From Xanthomonas theicola (GTDB lineage Bacteria > Pseudomonadota > Gammaproteobacteria > Xanthomonadales > Xanthomonadaceae), in the NCBI RefSeq assembly GCF_014236795.1, contig NZ_CP049017.1, positions 1,094,001 through 1,158,000 on the forward strand: DNA of 64,000 nucleotides, in the 5' to 3' direction. The notes under the pieces were generated by a model. That model was not told where the DNA came from, made no database searches, and saw nothing but the letters and a program-made list of their open reading frames with translations. Below, piece after piece: positions 52,265-61,036 of the stretch. The translations under genes were made by a program, and so were the position numbers. Positions within the stretch are counted from its first letter, which is position 1, and the number at the start of each line of letters is the position of its first letter.

Positions 52265-53245
52265 GTGAGTGTCAGCATTCATGACGTGGCCCGGGTGGCA
52301 GGGGTCTCGACCTCCACGGTGTCGCGCGCGCTGGGCCAGGGGCCGGTCAGCGGGGAGGTGCGGGTGCGGGTGGAAGCGGCGGTGCGCGAGACCGGTTACC
52401 GGCCGAACCTGATGGCGCGGCGGTTGCGCTCGCAGCATTCGGGCATCGTCGGACTGATCGTTGCCGACATCCGCAATCCGTTCTTCACCGCCGCGATCCG
52501 CGCGGTCGAGGACGTAGCCTACCGCGCCGGCATGCGCGTGATCCTGTGCAACACCGACGAGGATCCGCAGCGCGAGGCGCTGTACCTGCAACTGATGCAG
52601 GAAGAGCGGGTCAGCGGCCTGATCTTCGCGCCGACCCGCACCACCCAGAGCCGGTTGCCCAAGCTGAATTTCGATTATCCGGTGGTGCTGATCGACCGCG
52701 CCGGCAAGGCCGGCGCGCACGACAGCGTGGTGCTCGACAACGCCGCGGCGATGGCGGTGCTGATCGAGCACCTCGCCGAACGCGGCCTACGCCGCATCGG
52801 CGGCCTGTTCGGCAGGACCAGCAGCACCGCCGCCGAGCGCCGCGACGCCTACCTGGCGGCGATGCAGGCGCACGGCCTGGCGCCGAGCTACCGCGAGGTG
52901 GCGCCGAGTGCGGAGGCGGCGAGCGCGCAGGTGCAGGCCTGGCTGGCGCAGCCCGATCGCCCCGAGGCGCTGGTGGCCAGCAACAGCCTGTTGCTGATGG
53001 GCGCGCTGAAGGCCGCGCGCGGCGCCGGCCTGCGCATTCCGCAAGAGCTGGCGCTGGCGGGGTTCGACAACGACAACTGGACCGAATTGGTCGAGCCCGG
53101 CATGACCGTGATCGCGCAGCCGGTGGAGGAAATGGGCCGCACCGCGATGTCGCTGCTGTTGGAACGGCTCAATGCGCCGGCCCTGCCGGTGCGCAAGGTG
53201 GTGTTGAGCGGACGCTGCATCGTGCGCGGGTCGAGCCTGCGCTGA
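52265..53245 (+). CDS. fruR: LacI-family fructose repressor FruR
   Basis: The protein is 326 residues from a GTG at 52265 (VSVSIHDVARVAGVSTSTVS). The helix-turn-helix and hinge are at 1-60 (ETGYRPNLMARRLRSQ), followed by a periplasmic-binding-like effector domain (IVGLIVADIRNPFF, GFDNDNWTELVEPG). It diverges from fruB over a gap with a perfect palindrome. In related bacteria fructose 1-phosphate releases it. The frame upstream of the GTG is open but not LacI-like. Confidence 0.93.
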   Translation: MSVSIHDVARVAGVSTSTVSRALGQGPVSGEVRVRVEAAVRETGYRPNLMARRLRSQHSGIVGLIVADIRNPFFTAAIRAVEDVAYRAGMRVILCNTDEDPQREALYLQLMQEERVSGLIFAPTRTTQSRLPKLNFDYPVVLIDRAGKAGAHDSVVLDNAAAMAVLIEHLAERGLRRIGGLFGRTSSTAAERRDAYLAAMQAHGLAPSYREVAPSAEAASAQVQAWLAQPDRPEALVASNSLLLMGALKAARGAGLRIPQELALAGFDNDNWTELVEPGMTVIAQPVEEMGRTAMSLLLERLNAPALPVRKVVLSGRCIVRGSSLR

Positions 53246-53410
53246 GCGCGGACGTCGTCGGTTGCGCCCGAGGTAAGCGCAAGCTCGGCATCCCGGTCTA
53301 TCGGTTCGGCACGCGTGCTGCGTGAAAGACCGCCCCGAGAGCATTGCAGGGCTCGGGCCTCCTGCCGCTGACGGATCGCCCCAGCGGCGTCGAGAGCGGG
53401 CCGTCCCGGT

Positions 53411-54043
53411 CTAGCGTCGCGCTTCCGTCGCCATTCTGACGGCCAAGCCTGCGAGCACTGTTCCCATTATCCAGCGCTGGACGAGCGCAAAAGTCGGGCG
53501 TTGTGTAAGAAACATGGCGATCGAGGCTGCCGAAACCGCGATTATCGCGTTCACAGAAACGCTGATGGCAATCTGAACTGTTCCCAGAACCAGAGCTTGT
53601 GCAAGTACGCCACCGTTTGCCGGATCGATGAATTGCGGCAGCAGGGAGAGATACATCACGGCAATCTTCGGGTTCGGCAGGTTGGTCAGAAATCCCATGA
53701 GGAACAGCTTGCGCGCGCTGTCCTTGGGCAAATCCCTGACCTGGAACGGCGAACGTCCTCCCGGCCGGACCGCTTGTCAGGCCAGCCACAGCAGGTAGAG
53801 CGCGCCCGCGATACGGATGGTGTCATAGGCGTAAGGTGCGGCCAGCACCAAGGCCGTGATGCCGAACGCGGCGCACACCATATAGAACACGAAGCCCAGC
53901 GCGACGCCGCCCAGGGAGATCAGGCCAGCGCTTGGGCCTTGGCAGATCGACCGCGATATGAGGTAGGCCATGTTCGGTCCCGGCGTCAGCACCATGCCGA
54001 GGGCGATGGCGGCGAAAGCCAGCAGGCTAGCAAGCTCGGGCAT
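53411..54043 (-). pseudogene. LysE/RhtB-family amino-acid exporter with in-frame nonsense codon
   Basis: The gene starts at ATG 54043 with GGAG seven bases upstream (MPELASLLAFAAIALGM). It encodes the LysE hallmark LTPGPNMAYLISRS and GLISLGGVALGF. At 53777-53779 the frame has TGA after LLWLA, exactly where the family has a Trp, and then continues in the same frame as QAVRPGGRSPFQVRDLPKD to a normal end (NPKIAVMYLSLLPQFID). Only one base change (TGG to TGA) separates it from a full 210-residue, six-helix exporter. Recent inactivation, a strain polymorphism or a sequencing error are all possible. Confidence 0.88.
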
Positions 54044-54210
54044 CTGTTTTCTCCATACGGGAAGGATGGCCCGACGCAGGGCCAATGAAATGATTCTCGC
54101 GCTTCCCGCTGGGTTTCCCTCTTTCAGCGTCGATCACGCGAAGCTGGAGGATAGAGAGGGATGAAACTCTGTCTGTAAAGAGAACGGATCGATAGTAGCG
54201 ATCGACCTTG

Positions 54211-54387
54211 CTACTCGCTGCCGTCCGGCCGCGGATGGTCGCGTTCCGGATCGGCGTGGTTGCGCTTGGGATCGCTGTCCGGCTGGCCGCGGTCCTTCCA
54301 CCGCGCGTCGTCGTTGCGCAGCGTGTCGGAGGGTGGCTCCGCCGCTGGGACTGTCCCCGGTCTCTCGGGGTTGGATGCGCTCGGCAT
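54211..54387 (-). CDS. Small hydrophilic protein, 58 residues, unknown
   Basis: The gene starts at ATG 54387 with GGAG eight bases upstream and ends in a stop at 54211. The product is very polar, rich in Asp, Pro, Arg and Asn (for example DDARWKDRGQPDSDP), with no hydrophobic core, so it is probably disordered. It lies 19 bases after the next gene upstream on the same strand and may be cotranscribed. I do not recognise the family. Confidence 0.6.
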   Translation of the reverse strand: MPSASNPERPGTVPAAEPPSDTLRNDDARWKDRGQPDSDPKRNHADPERDHPRPDGSE

Positions 54388-54406
54388 GGACCTGTCTCCA
54401 GGGTGG

Positions 54407-54730
54407 TCAGAGAGGGGCCGTGGTCGGATCGGGCTGGGTGCCGCGCCGTTCGGAACCGTCCAGCCTGACCCAGCAGGCCAGCACCAAGGCTTCGGCGTCG
54501 TTCCAGGTGATGCGCGGCCAGGGGTGCTCGGCGCCGTAGCGCTGACGCAGGCGCTGCGTGCGCATCGCGTTGGATTCGCGCGGCAGTTGCAGGAACACGT
54601 CGCAGGCCATCTTGATCAAACGCGCATGCTCGCTGAAGGACTGTGGGCCCAGCTTGCCTTCGCCGTGCAATGTCTTCCAATGCGCGAGTTCGGCTTCGAC
54701 ATCCACGAGCGAGCGCGGAGCGTGGCTCAA
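54407..54730 (-). CDS. Hypothetical protein, 107 residues
   Basis: A TTG at 54730 with AAGGAG seven bases upstream is the best start (LSHAPRSLVDVEAELAHW); the ATG at 54769 lacks a ribosome site. The sequence looks like a compact helical protein (FSEHARLIKMACDVFLQL, ITWNDAEALVLACWVRLDG) with several Trp. No known domain is recognised. It leads a likely two-gene unit with the 58-residue gene. Confidence 0.65.
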   Translation of the reverse strand: MSHAPRSLVDVEAELAHWKTLHGEGKLGPQSFSEHARLIKMACDVFLQLPRESNAMRTQRLRQRYGAEHPWPRITWNDAEALVLACWVRLDGSERRGTQPDPTTAPL

Positions 54731-55017
54731 GGCGGATCTCCTTGTTGGGAATAGGCTTGGGTGGCGCATATATGCTGCGCTAGCCTAGACTGGGCCACGT
54801 CAAGATCAGGTCAGATCGGCGTGCCGCGGCATGTCGATGACTGCGATGCGCCGCCATGCCGAGCGTCGGCGGCGCCAGCGCGGTGGCGGTGAAGGCGCGC
54901 GCGGTGGCGGCGCTTGGAGCACACCGCCGCGCCGCTTACCATGGTCACGTCCGCGCCGCGGACGCCCCCACTCCTACGCCCGCCGGCCGCTGCCGCAGCA
55001 CCTCGACAAGGAACGGC

Positions 55018-56310
55018 ATGCCCGTCGCTATCATGTTCGATCCCGCGCAGCTGCGCATCGCCGTCATCGGCCTGGGTTATGTCGGCCTGCCGCTGGCAGT
55101 GGCCTTCGGCGCGCGCCACGACACGCTCGGCTACGACATCGATGCGCAGCGCGTGGCGCAGCTGTGCCACGGCCACGACCGGACCCTGGAGATGCAGGCC
55201 GACGACTTGCGCAGCGGCGTGCACCTGCGCTACAGCGCCGATGCGGGCGCGCTGCGCGACCGCAATGTCTACATCGTCACCGTGCCGACCCCGATCGATG
55301 CCCGCGAACAGCCCGACCTGCAACCGCTGCGCCAGGCCAGTGAGCTGCTCGCCGGCGTGCTCAAGCGTGGCGACCTGGTGATCTACGAGTCCACGGTGTA
55401 CCCGGGCACCACCGAAGAGGTGTGCGTGCCGCTGCTGGAACAGGGCTCGGGATTGCGCTGCAACGAAGACTTCCACTGCGGCTACAGCCCGGAGCGGGTC
55501 AATCCGGGCGACCGCCAGCGGCGCCTGACCGACATCCGCAAGATCACCTCCGGTTCCAGCGCCGCGGCCGCCGATGCGGTCGATGCGCTGTACGCCGGCA
55601 TCATCGGCGCAGGCACCTGGCGTGCGCCGTCGATCCGCGTGGCCGAGGCGGCGAAGGTGGTGGAGAACATCCAGCGCGACGTGAACATCGCCCTGGTCAA
55701 CGAACTGGCGCTGATCTTCGACCGCCTCGGCATCGATACCCAGGACGTGCTGGAGGCGGCCGGCACCAAGTGGAATTTCCTGCCGTTCCGCCCCGGGCTG
55801 GTCGGCGGCCACTGCATCGGCGTGGACCCGTACTACCTGCTGCACAAGTCCGAGAGCATGGGCTATCACCCGGACCTGATCCACACCGCGCGCCAGGTCA
55901 ACAATCGGGTCGGCGCGCACGTCGCCGCGCGGGTGCGGGCGCTGTTGGCCGACAAGGGCGTGGACATGGCCGCGGCCGCGGTTCTGGTGCTCGGCGTCAC
56001 CTTCAAGGAGAACTGCCCGGACCTGCGCAACAGCCGCGCGCTGGAGCTGGTGCATGCGCTGGCGGCCAGTGGCGCGCAGGTCGACGCCTGCGATCCGTGG
56101 GCCGATCCGCAGCTGGCGCGCGAGCACGGCGCGGTGGAGTTGCTGCCGGCGCCGGCAGCCGGCCGCTACGACGCGGTGGTGTTGGCGGTGGCGCACGACC
56201 AGTACCGCGCGCTGGATGCGGCGCAGATCCGCGCGCTGGGTACGCCGAACCTGGTGGTCTACGACGTCAAGTCGGTGTGGCCGCGCGCCGCGGTGGACGA
56301 CCGCCTGTAG
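55018..56310 (+). CDS. UDP-sugar dehydrogenase (UDP-N-acetylhexosamine 6-dehydrogenase type)
   Basis: The protein is 430 residues. The NAD site is AVIGLGYVGLPLAVAFG, and the catalytic cysteine is in VGGHCIGVDPYYL. AEAAKVVENIQRDVNIALVNE and LGVTFKENCPDLRNS fit the WbpO/TviB group, which oxidises UDP-GalNAc or UDP-GlcNAc to the uronic acid for surface polysaccharides. The start at 55018 has AAGGAA upstream; ATG 55033 is an alternative. No other polysaccharide genes are adjacent, so the final product is unclear. Confidence 0.87.
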   Translation: MPVAIMFDPAQLRIAVIGLGYVGLPLAVAFGARHDTLGYDIDAQRVAQLCHGHDRTLEMQADDLRSGVHLRYSADAGALRDRNVYIVTVPTPIDAREQPDLQPLRQASELLAGVLKRGDLVIYESTVYPGTTEEVCVPLLEQGSGLRCNEDFHCGYSPERVNPGDRQRRLTDIRKITSGSSAAAADAVDALYAGIIGAGTWRAPSIRVAEAAKVVENIQRDVNIALVNELALIFDRLGIDTQDVLEAAGTKWNFLPFRPGLVGGHCIGVDPYYLLHKSESMGYHPDLIHTARQVNNRVGAHVAARVRALLADKGVDMAAAAVLVLGVTFKENCPDLRNSRALELVHALAASGAQVDACDPWADPQLAREHGAVELLPAPAAGRYDAVVLAVAHDQYRALDAAQIRALGTPNLVVYDVKSVWPRAAVDDRL

Positions 56311-56380
56311 CCACAGGCAGCCGCCATTGCCGACCGCCAGCGTCTACACTGGCTGCCTTTCGGATTCCGCGAGGGACACG

Positions 56381-56781
56381 ATGCACCGCTGCCTAGCGTG
56401 CCGTTCTCGAAATAAATTACCCATGAGCCTGTCGAGCCGCCGGACCGGCGCGCGATTGCCTGCACCCGTGGCCATGGCGTGGACATCGCCGGGCTGCGCG
56501 CACGGCAGCTGCGCACCGCCGACTTCGCCGCGTTCGACTGGATCCTGTGCGCCGACGCCAACAACCTGTGCGACGTGCGCCAGCGCGCGCCGGCCGCGGC
56601 GCTGGAGCGGGTAGCGCTGTGGCTGCCGTGGGCCGGCATGGACGGGCGCCAGGAGATACCCGACCTATACACCGGCGGCAGCGACCACTTCGAGGAAGTC
56701 TGGCGTTTGGTAGACGAAGCGGCGGCGCGCAGTACGGCGCGGCTGTCTGCCGACGGCGGCTCCGGCATAATTGCCGGATGA
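56381..56781 (+). pseudogene. Low-molecular-weight protein tyrosine phosphatase, decayed
   Basis: The C-terminal two thirds are clear: PDRRAIACTRGHGVDIAG, LRTADFAAFDWILCAD, and the DPYTGG-type motif as PDLYTGGSDHFEEVW. The start (ATG 56381, with GAGGGA upstream) reads MHR...CRS, which looks like the beginning of the family with the CxxxxxR P-loop collapsed, followed by a stop and a frame change. The catalytic cysteine loop is therefore lost. Its stop overlaps the next gene by four bases, so the operon structure remains. Confidence 0.75.
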
Positions 56782-58199
56782 ACATGCCCGCCGCCTTTGA
56801 ACTGCCGCCATCCGGCATCTGGCTCAATGCTGCGCCGTTGACGCTGCGTGAACAGCAGGGGCGCGCGTTGGTGCTGGCCTTCGTCAACGCCGCTTCGGTG
56901 TGGTGCGCGCAGCGCCTGGCCGAGCTCAGCCACTGGCAGGCGCGCAATCCGGGACGCCTGCAGCTGATCGTGGTGCAGGTGCCGCGCTTCGACAGCGAGC
57001 GCGAGCCGCAGTGTGCGCTGAAGCTGCTGCGCAGCCAGGGCGTGTCGGCGCCGATCCTGCTCGACGCTGACTGGGCCGCCTGGCAGCGCTTCGCCGTGCA
57101 GGCGTGGCCGACCCTGGTGCTGCTCGACGCCGACGGCTACGAGCGCGAGCGCCTGGTCGGGATCGGTGGCGCGGATCTGGAGAGAGCGCTCAATGCCTTG
57201 TGCGCAGCGCAATCGCTGCCGCTGGACGAGGAACTGCGCGACCCGCGCGAGACCCAACCGGAGCCGCGCCTGAGCCTGCGCTTCCCGGTCGGCCTGGCGG
57301 TCGCCGACGATCGCCTGTACATCGCCGACAGCGGCCACCACCGCATCCTGGAGTGCACCACCGGCGGCCGCGTGCTGCGCCGGTTCGGACTGGGCACCGC
57401 CGATTTCATCGACGGCGGCGTCGGCGAGGCGGCGTTCCACCGGCCGCGCGGGCTGGCGCTGGAGCGCGGCGTGCTGTACGTCGCCGATACCGGCAACCAC
57501 GCGCTGCGGCGGATCAACCTACTCAACGGCCACGTCGATACCCTGTGCGGCAACGGCCGCATCGGCGAGCCGGTCGAAGGGCCGGTGCAGCACGCACGGC
57601 AGGCGCCGCTGAACCATCCGCAGGACGTGGTGGTGGCCGACAACCAAGTGCATATCGCGATGGCCGGCGACAACCGCGTGTGGAGCTACGAACTCGGCAA
57701 CCGCAGCTTGCGCTGGCGCGCCGGCGCCGGGGCGCTGGAACCGCGCGACGGCAGCGGCCACCTGGCGGCGTTCGCGCAGCCGTGCAGTGTGGCCGCGGTG
57801 CAGCAGGTGCTGTACGTCTGCGACGCGCTGGGTTCGGCGGTGCGCTCGCTGCAACTGCGCGGCGACTTGGTGCAGACCCTGCTCGGCGGCCAGGGCCCGT
57901 GGGACTTCGGCAACGAGGACGGCCCGCGCGGCCGCGCGCGCCTGCAGTTCCCGCAGGCAATCGCGCTGAGCCCGGAATCGCCGCTGCTGTGGATCGCCGA
58001 CAGCGGCAACGGCAGCCTGCGCAGCCTGCGCCTGGGCGGCGGCGAACTGTCGACCACGGCCCTGCCGCGGCGCCTGCATGGCCCGGCGGGGCTGGCGGTG
58101 ACCGCGGGCACGGTGTGGATCGCCGAGACCGATGCCCACGCCGTGTTGCGCTACGACATCGGCAGCGGCGAACTGAGCGACGTGCCGATCAGCGAATGA
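56778..58199 (+). CDS. Thioredoxin-like plus NHL-repeat protein (NHLRC2-like)
   Basis: The protein is 473 residues. The first 150 residues form a thioredoxin-like fold (ALVLAFVNAASVWCAQRL, SAPILLDADWAAWQRFAVQAWPTLVLLD) with a single cysteine rather than CxxC, so redox activity is doubtful. Five or so NHL repeats follow (LYIADSGHHRILE, LYVADTGNHALRRIN, LWIADSGNGSLRSL), building a beta-propeller. No signal peptide is seen. Function is unknown in bacteria. It overlaps uvrC by four bases. Confidence 0.82.
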   Translation: MNMPAAFELPPSGIWLNAAPLTLREQQGRALVLAFVNAASVWCAQRLAELSHWQARNPGRLQLIVVQVPRFDSEREPQCALKLLRSQGVSAPILLDADWAAWQRFAVQAWPTLVLLDADGYERERLVGIGGADLERALNALCAAQSLPLDEELRDPRETQPEPRLSLRFPVGLAVADDRLYIADSGHHRILECTTGGRVLRRFGLGTADFIDGGVGEAAFHRPRGLALERGVLYVADTGNHALRRINLLNGHVDTLCGNGRIGEPVEGPVQHARQAPLNHPQDVVVADNQVHIAMAGDNRVWSYELGNRSLRWRAGAGALEPRDGSGHLAAFAQPCSVAAVQQVLYVCDALGSAVRSLQLRGDLVQTLLGGQGPWDFGNEDGPRGRARLQFPQAIALSPESPLLWIADSGNGSLRSLRLGGGELSTTALPRRLHGPAGLAVTAGTVWIAETDAHAVLRYDIGSGELSDVPISE

Positions 58200-60055
58200 C
58201 CGCGTCTCCGCTGCCCGCGTTCGACGGCAAGGCCTTCGCCGCCAATCTCAGCACCGCGCCCGGCGTCTACCGCATGTACGCGGCCGACGACACCTTGCTC
58301 TACGTCGGCAAGGCCGGCGCGCTGCGCAAGCGCGTCTCCAGCTATTTCAGCGCCTCGCCGAAGAACGCGCGGACCATGGCGATGCTGGCCCAGGTTGCGC
58401 GCATGGACGTCACCGTCACCCGCAGCGAAGGCGAGGCGCTGCTGCTGGAAAACCAACTGATCAAGTCGCTGGCGCCGCGCTACAACGTATCGCTGCGCGA
58501 CGACAAGAGCTATCCCTATGTGCTGTTGACCGGCGAGGAATGGCCGCGGATCGCGCTGCACCGCGGCCCGCGCGCGGTGCCGGGGCGCTACTTCGGCCCG
58601 TATCCGGGCGTCACCGCGGTGCGCGAGACGCTGAACCTGATGCACAAGCTGTTCAAGCTGCGCAGCTGCGAGGACAGCGTGTTCCGCAACCGCTCGCGGC
58701 CGTGCCTGCAGTACCAGATCGGCCGTTGCAGCGCGCCGTGCGTGGCGCTGGTGGCGGCTGACGAGTATGCCGAGTCGGTGCGCCGCGCCACGCTGTTCCT
58801 GGAAGGGCGCAGCGACCAGCTCGGCGACGAACTGGTGCAGGCGATGCAAGCCGCCAGCGAGCAGCTGGAGTTCGAGCGCGCCGCGCGCCTGCGCGACCTG
58901 CTCGGCTCGCTGCGCAGCATGCAGAGCCGGCAGTACGTGGACGGCCGCGCCGCCGACCTGGACGTGCTCGCCTGCGCCACGCAGGGCGCCAATGCCTGCG
59001 TGCTGCTGCTGGCGTTCCGCGACGGCCGCAATCTCGGCACGCGCGCGTTCTTTCCCAAGACCAACGGCGAGGACAGCGCCGCCGAGGTGCTCGGCGCGTT
59101 CGTGTCGCAGTACTACGCCGAGCATCCGCCGCCGCGCGAGGTGCTGCTGGACCGCGAGATCGCCGACGCGGAGATGATCGAGGCGGCGCTGGGGTCGGCC
59201 GCCGAGCGCAAGGTGCAGCTGCGCTGGAACGTGCGCGGCGAGCGCGCCGGCTACCTGGAACTGGCCAGCCGCAACGCGCAGGCCACGCTGGCCACCGAAC
59301 TGACCAGCCGCAACGCGCAGCACGCGCGCAGCGAGGCGCTGCGCCAGATGCTGGGGCTGGCCGCGCCGGCCAGGCGCGCGGAGTGCTTCGACATCAGCCA
59401 CACCATGGGCGAGGCCACCGTCGCCTCGTGCGTGGTGTTCGACGCCAGCGGTCCGGTGCGCAGCCAGTACCGGCGCTACAACATCAGCGGCATCGAGCCG
59501 GGCGACGACTACGCGGCGATGCGCCAGGCGATCGAGCGCCGCTTCCGCCGCGTGGCGGAGGGCGAGGGCAAGGGCGATGCGGTGCTGCCCGACGTGCTGC
59601 TGATCGACGGCGGCGCCGGCCAGCTGGCGCAGGCCAACGCCGCGCTCGCCGACCTGGGCGTGGACGGCATCCTGGTGATCGGCGTGGCCAAGGGCGCCGA
59701 ACGCCGCGCCGGCCACGAAACGCTGGTGATGCCGGACGGGCGCGAACTGCGCCCCGGCGCGGCGTCGCCGGCGCTGCAGTTCATTCAGCAGGTGCGTGAC
59801 GAGGCGCACCGTTTCGCGATCACCGGCCACCGCGGGCGGCGCCAGAAGGCGCGCATGACCAGTAAGCTGGAGGACATTCCCGGCATCGGTCCGCGCCGCC
59901 GCGCCAGCCTGTTGAAGCATTTCGGCGGGCTGGCCGGACTCAAGGCTGCCGGCGAAGCGGAGATCGCGCGCGTGGAAGGCATCAACGACGCGCTCGCCGC
60001 GCGAATCTACGCTAACCTGCACGGGCTGCCGGTGCCCGATCCGGCAGGCGAGTAG
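58196..60055 (+). CDS. uvrC: Excinuclease ABC subunit C (UvrC)
   Basis: The protein is 619 residues. The GIY-YIG domain starts PGVYRMYAADDTLLYVGKAG (3' incision). A cysteine-containing segment reads CLQYQIGRCSAPC, then a UvrB-contact (UVR) helix reads QLEFERAARLRDLL. The RNase H-like 5' nuclease has ECFDISHTMGEA and LLIDGGAGQL. Two helix-hairpin-helix motifs end the protein (LEDIPGIGPRRRASLL). Length is normal. In gammaproteobacteria uvrC is commonly followed by pgsA, as here. Confidence 0.97.
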   Translation: MTASPLPAFDGKAFAANLSTAPGVYRMYAADDTLLYVGKAGALRKRVSSYFSASPKNARTMAMLAQVARMDVTVTRSEGEALLLENQLIKSLAPRYNVSLRDDKSYPYVLLTGEEWPRIALHRGPRAVPGRYFGPYPGVTAVRETLNLMHKLFKLRSCEDSVFRNRSRPCLQYQIGRCSAPCVALVAADEYAESVRRATLFLEGRSDQLGDELVQAMQAASEQLEFERAARLRDLLGSLRSMQSRQYVDGRAADLDVLACATQGANACVLLLAFRDGRNLGTRAFFPKTNGEDSAAEVLGAFVSQYYAEHPPPREVLLDREIADAEMIEAALGSAAERKVQLRWNVRGERAGYLELASRNAQATLATELTSRNAQHARSEALRQMLGLAAPARRAECFDISHTMGEATVASCVVFDASGPVRSQYRRYNISGIEPGDDYAAMRQAIERRFRRVAEGEGKGDAVLPDVLLIDGGAGQLAQANAALADLGVDGILVIGVAKGAERRAGHETLVMPDGRELRPGAASPALQFIQQVRDEAHRFAITGHRGRRQKARMTSKLEDIPGIGPRRRASLLKHFGGLAGLKAAGEAEIARVEGINDALAARIYANLHGLPVPDPAGE

Positions 60056-60064
60056 AGCAGCGCA

Positions 60065-60700
60065 ATGAAGTTGACCATCCCCACCTGGCTGACGCTGCTG
60101 CGGATCGTGATGATTCCGGTGCTGGTGCTGGTGTTCTACCTTCCCTATACGTGGACCAACTTCGCCTCGGCGGCGATCTTCGGCCTGGCCGCGTTCACCG
60201 ACTGGCTGGACGGCTGGGTGGCGCGGCGCTATCACCAGTACTCCGCGTTCGGCGCGTTCCTGGACCCGGTGGCCGACAAGCTGATGGTGGCGGTGGCGCT
60301 GTTCCTGATCGTGCAGGGCCACCCGACGCCGTGGATGGCGTTCTGGGCGGCGGTGATCGTCGGCCGCGAGATCGCGGTGTCGGCGCTGCGCGAATGGATG
60401 GCCGAGATCGGCCAGCGCGCCAAGGTGCGGGTGGCGATGATCGGCAAGGTCAAGACCACCGCGCAGATGGTGGCGCTGCTGTGCCTGCTGTATTCGGTGA
60501 TGCCCGACGGCTCGCCGCCGGAAAGCGTGTGGATGGGCTTGTTCATTTTCCATGTCGGCGACTGGACGCTGGCGATCGCCGCGATCCTGACCCTGCTGTC
60601 CGGCATCCAGTACCTGCACGCGGCCTGGCCCAGCCTGCGCGCCGACGAGCGCGCTGCGGTGGCGGACAAGAATGCGAAGAAAATCGAAGGCAACGGTTGA
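60065..60700 (+). CDS. pgsA: CDP-diacylglycerol-glycerol-3-phosphate 3-phosphatidyltransferase PgsA
   Basis: The protein is 211 residues, an inner-membrane enzyme that makes phosphatidylglycerol phosphate. The CDP-alcohol transferase signature D-G-x2-A-R-x8-G-x3-D-x3-D is present as DGWVARRYHQYSAFGAFLDPVAD. About five membrane helices are visible. It begins nine bases after uvrC and is followed by tRNA-Gly. Confidence 0.96.
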   Translation: MKLTIPTWLTLLRIVMIPVLVLVFYLPYTWTNFASAAIFGLAAFTDWLDGWVARRYHQYSAFGAFLDPVADKLMVAVALFLIVQGHPTPWMAFWAAVIVGREIAVSALREWMAEIGQRAKVRVAMIGKVKTTAQMVALLCLLYSVMPDGSPPESVWMGLFIFHVGDWTLAIAAILTLLSGIQYLHAAWPSLRADERAAVADKNAKKIEGNG

Positions 60701-60736
60701 CAGCTTGCCGGTTCCCGGTAGAATTTCCGGCCTAAA

Positions 60737-60812
<76 letters not shown>

Positions 60813-60853
60813 AATATTGATCTACAGACTTCCACTGGCGTCTGTAGGTTGTT

Positions 60854-60880
60854 GAAAAGAGGGGCTTCGGCTCCTTTTTC
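60854..60880 (+). terminator. Rho-independent terminator after tRNA-Gly
   Basis: The stem ggggc/gctcc closes a UUCG tetraloop, extended by an A-rich/T-rich pairing and ending in five T residues. Another hairpin (ctacagac/gtctgtag, 60822-60847) precedes it. Together they should end transcription from pgsA and the tRNA. Confidence 0.75.
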
Positions 60881-61036
60881 ATTCCAGCAAAAGCCACTGG
60901 GATCCAGCGACAGCTAGCGTTTTTGAGGCCAGAATTGAGGCCAAAGAATACGGGCGGTGCCGGTTCCGGGTTGTTGCTGGGGTTGGATCGGGAAGACCAG
61001 CAGCATCGAGCCTAAGTCTCACGACTTAGGAGTTTG

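Noticed and set aside
53777-53779. TGA read as Trp in the LysE gene
   Set aside because: Many genes here end in TGA, for example in the ATGA overlaps, so TGA is a stop in this genome.
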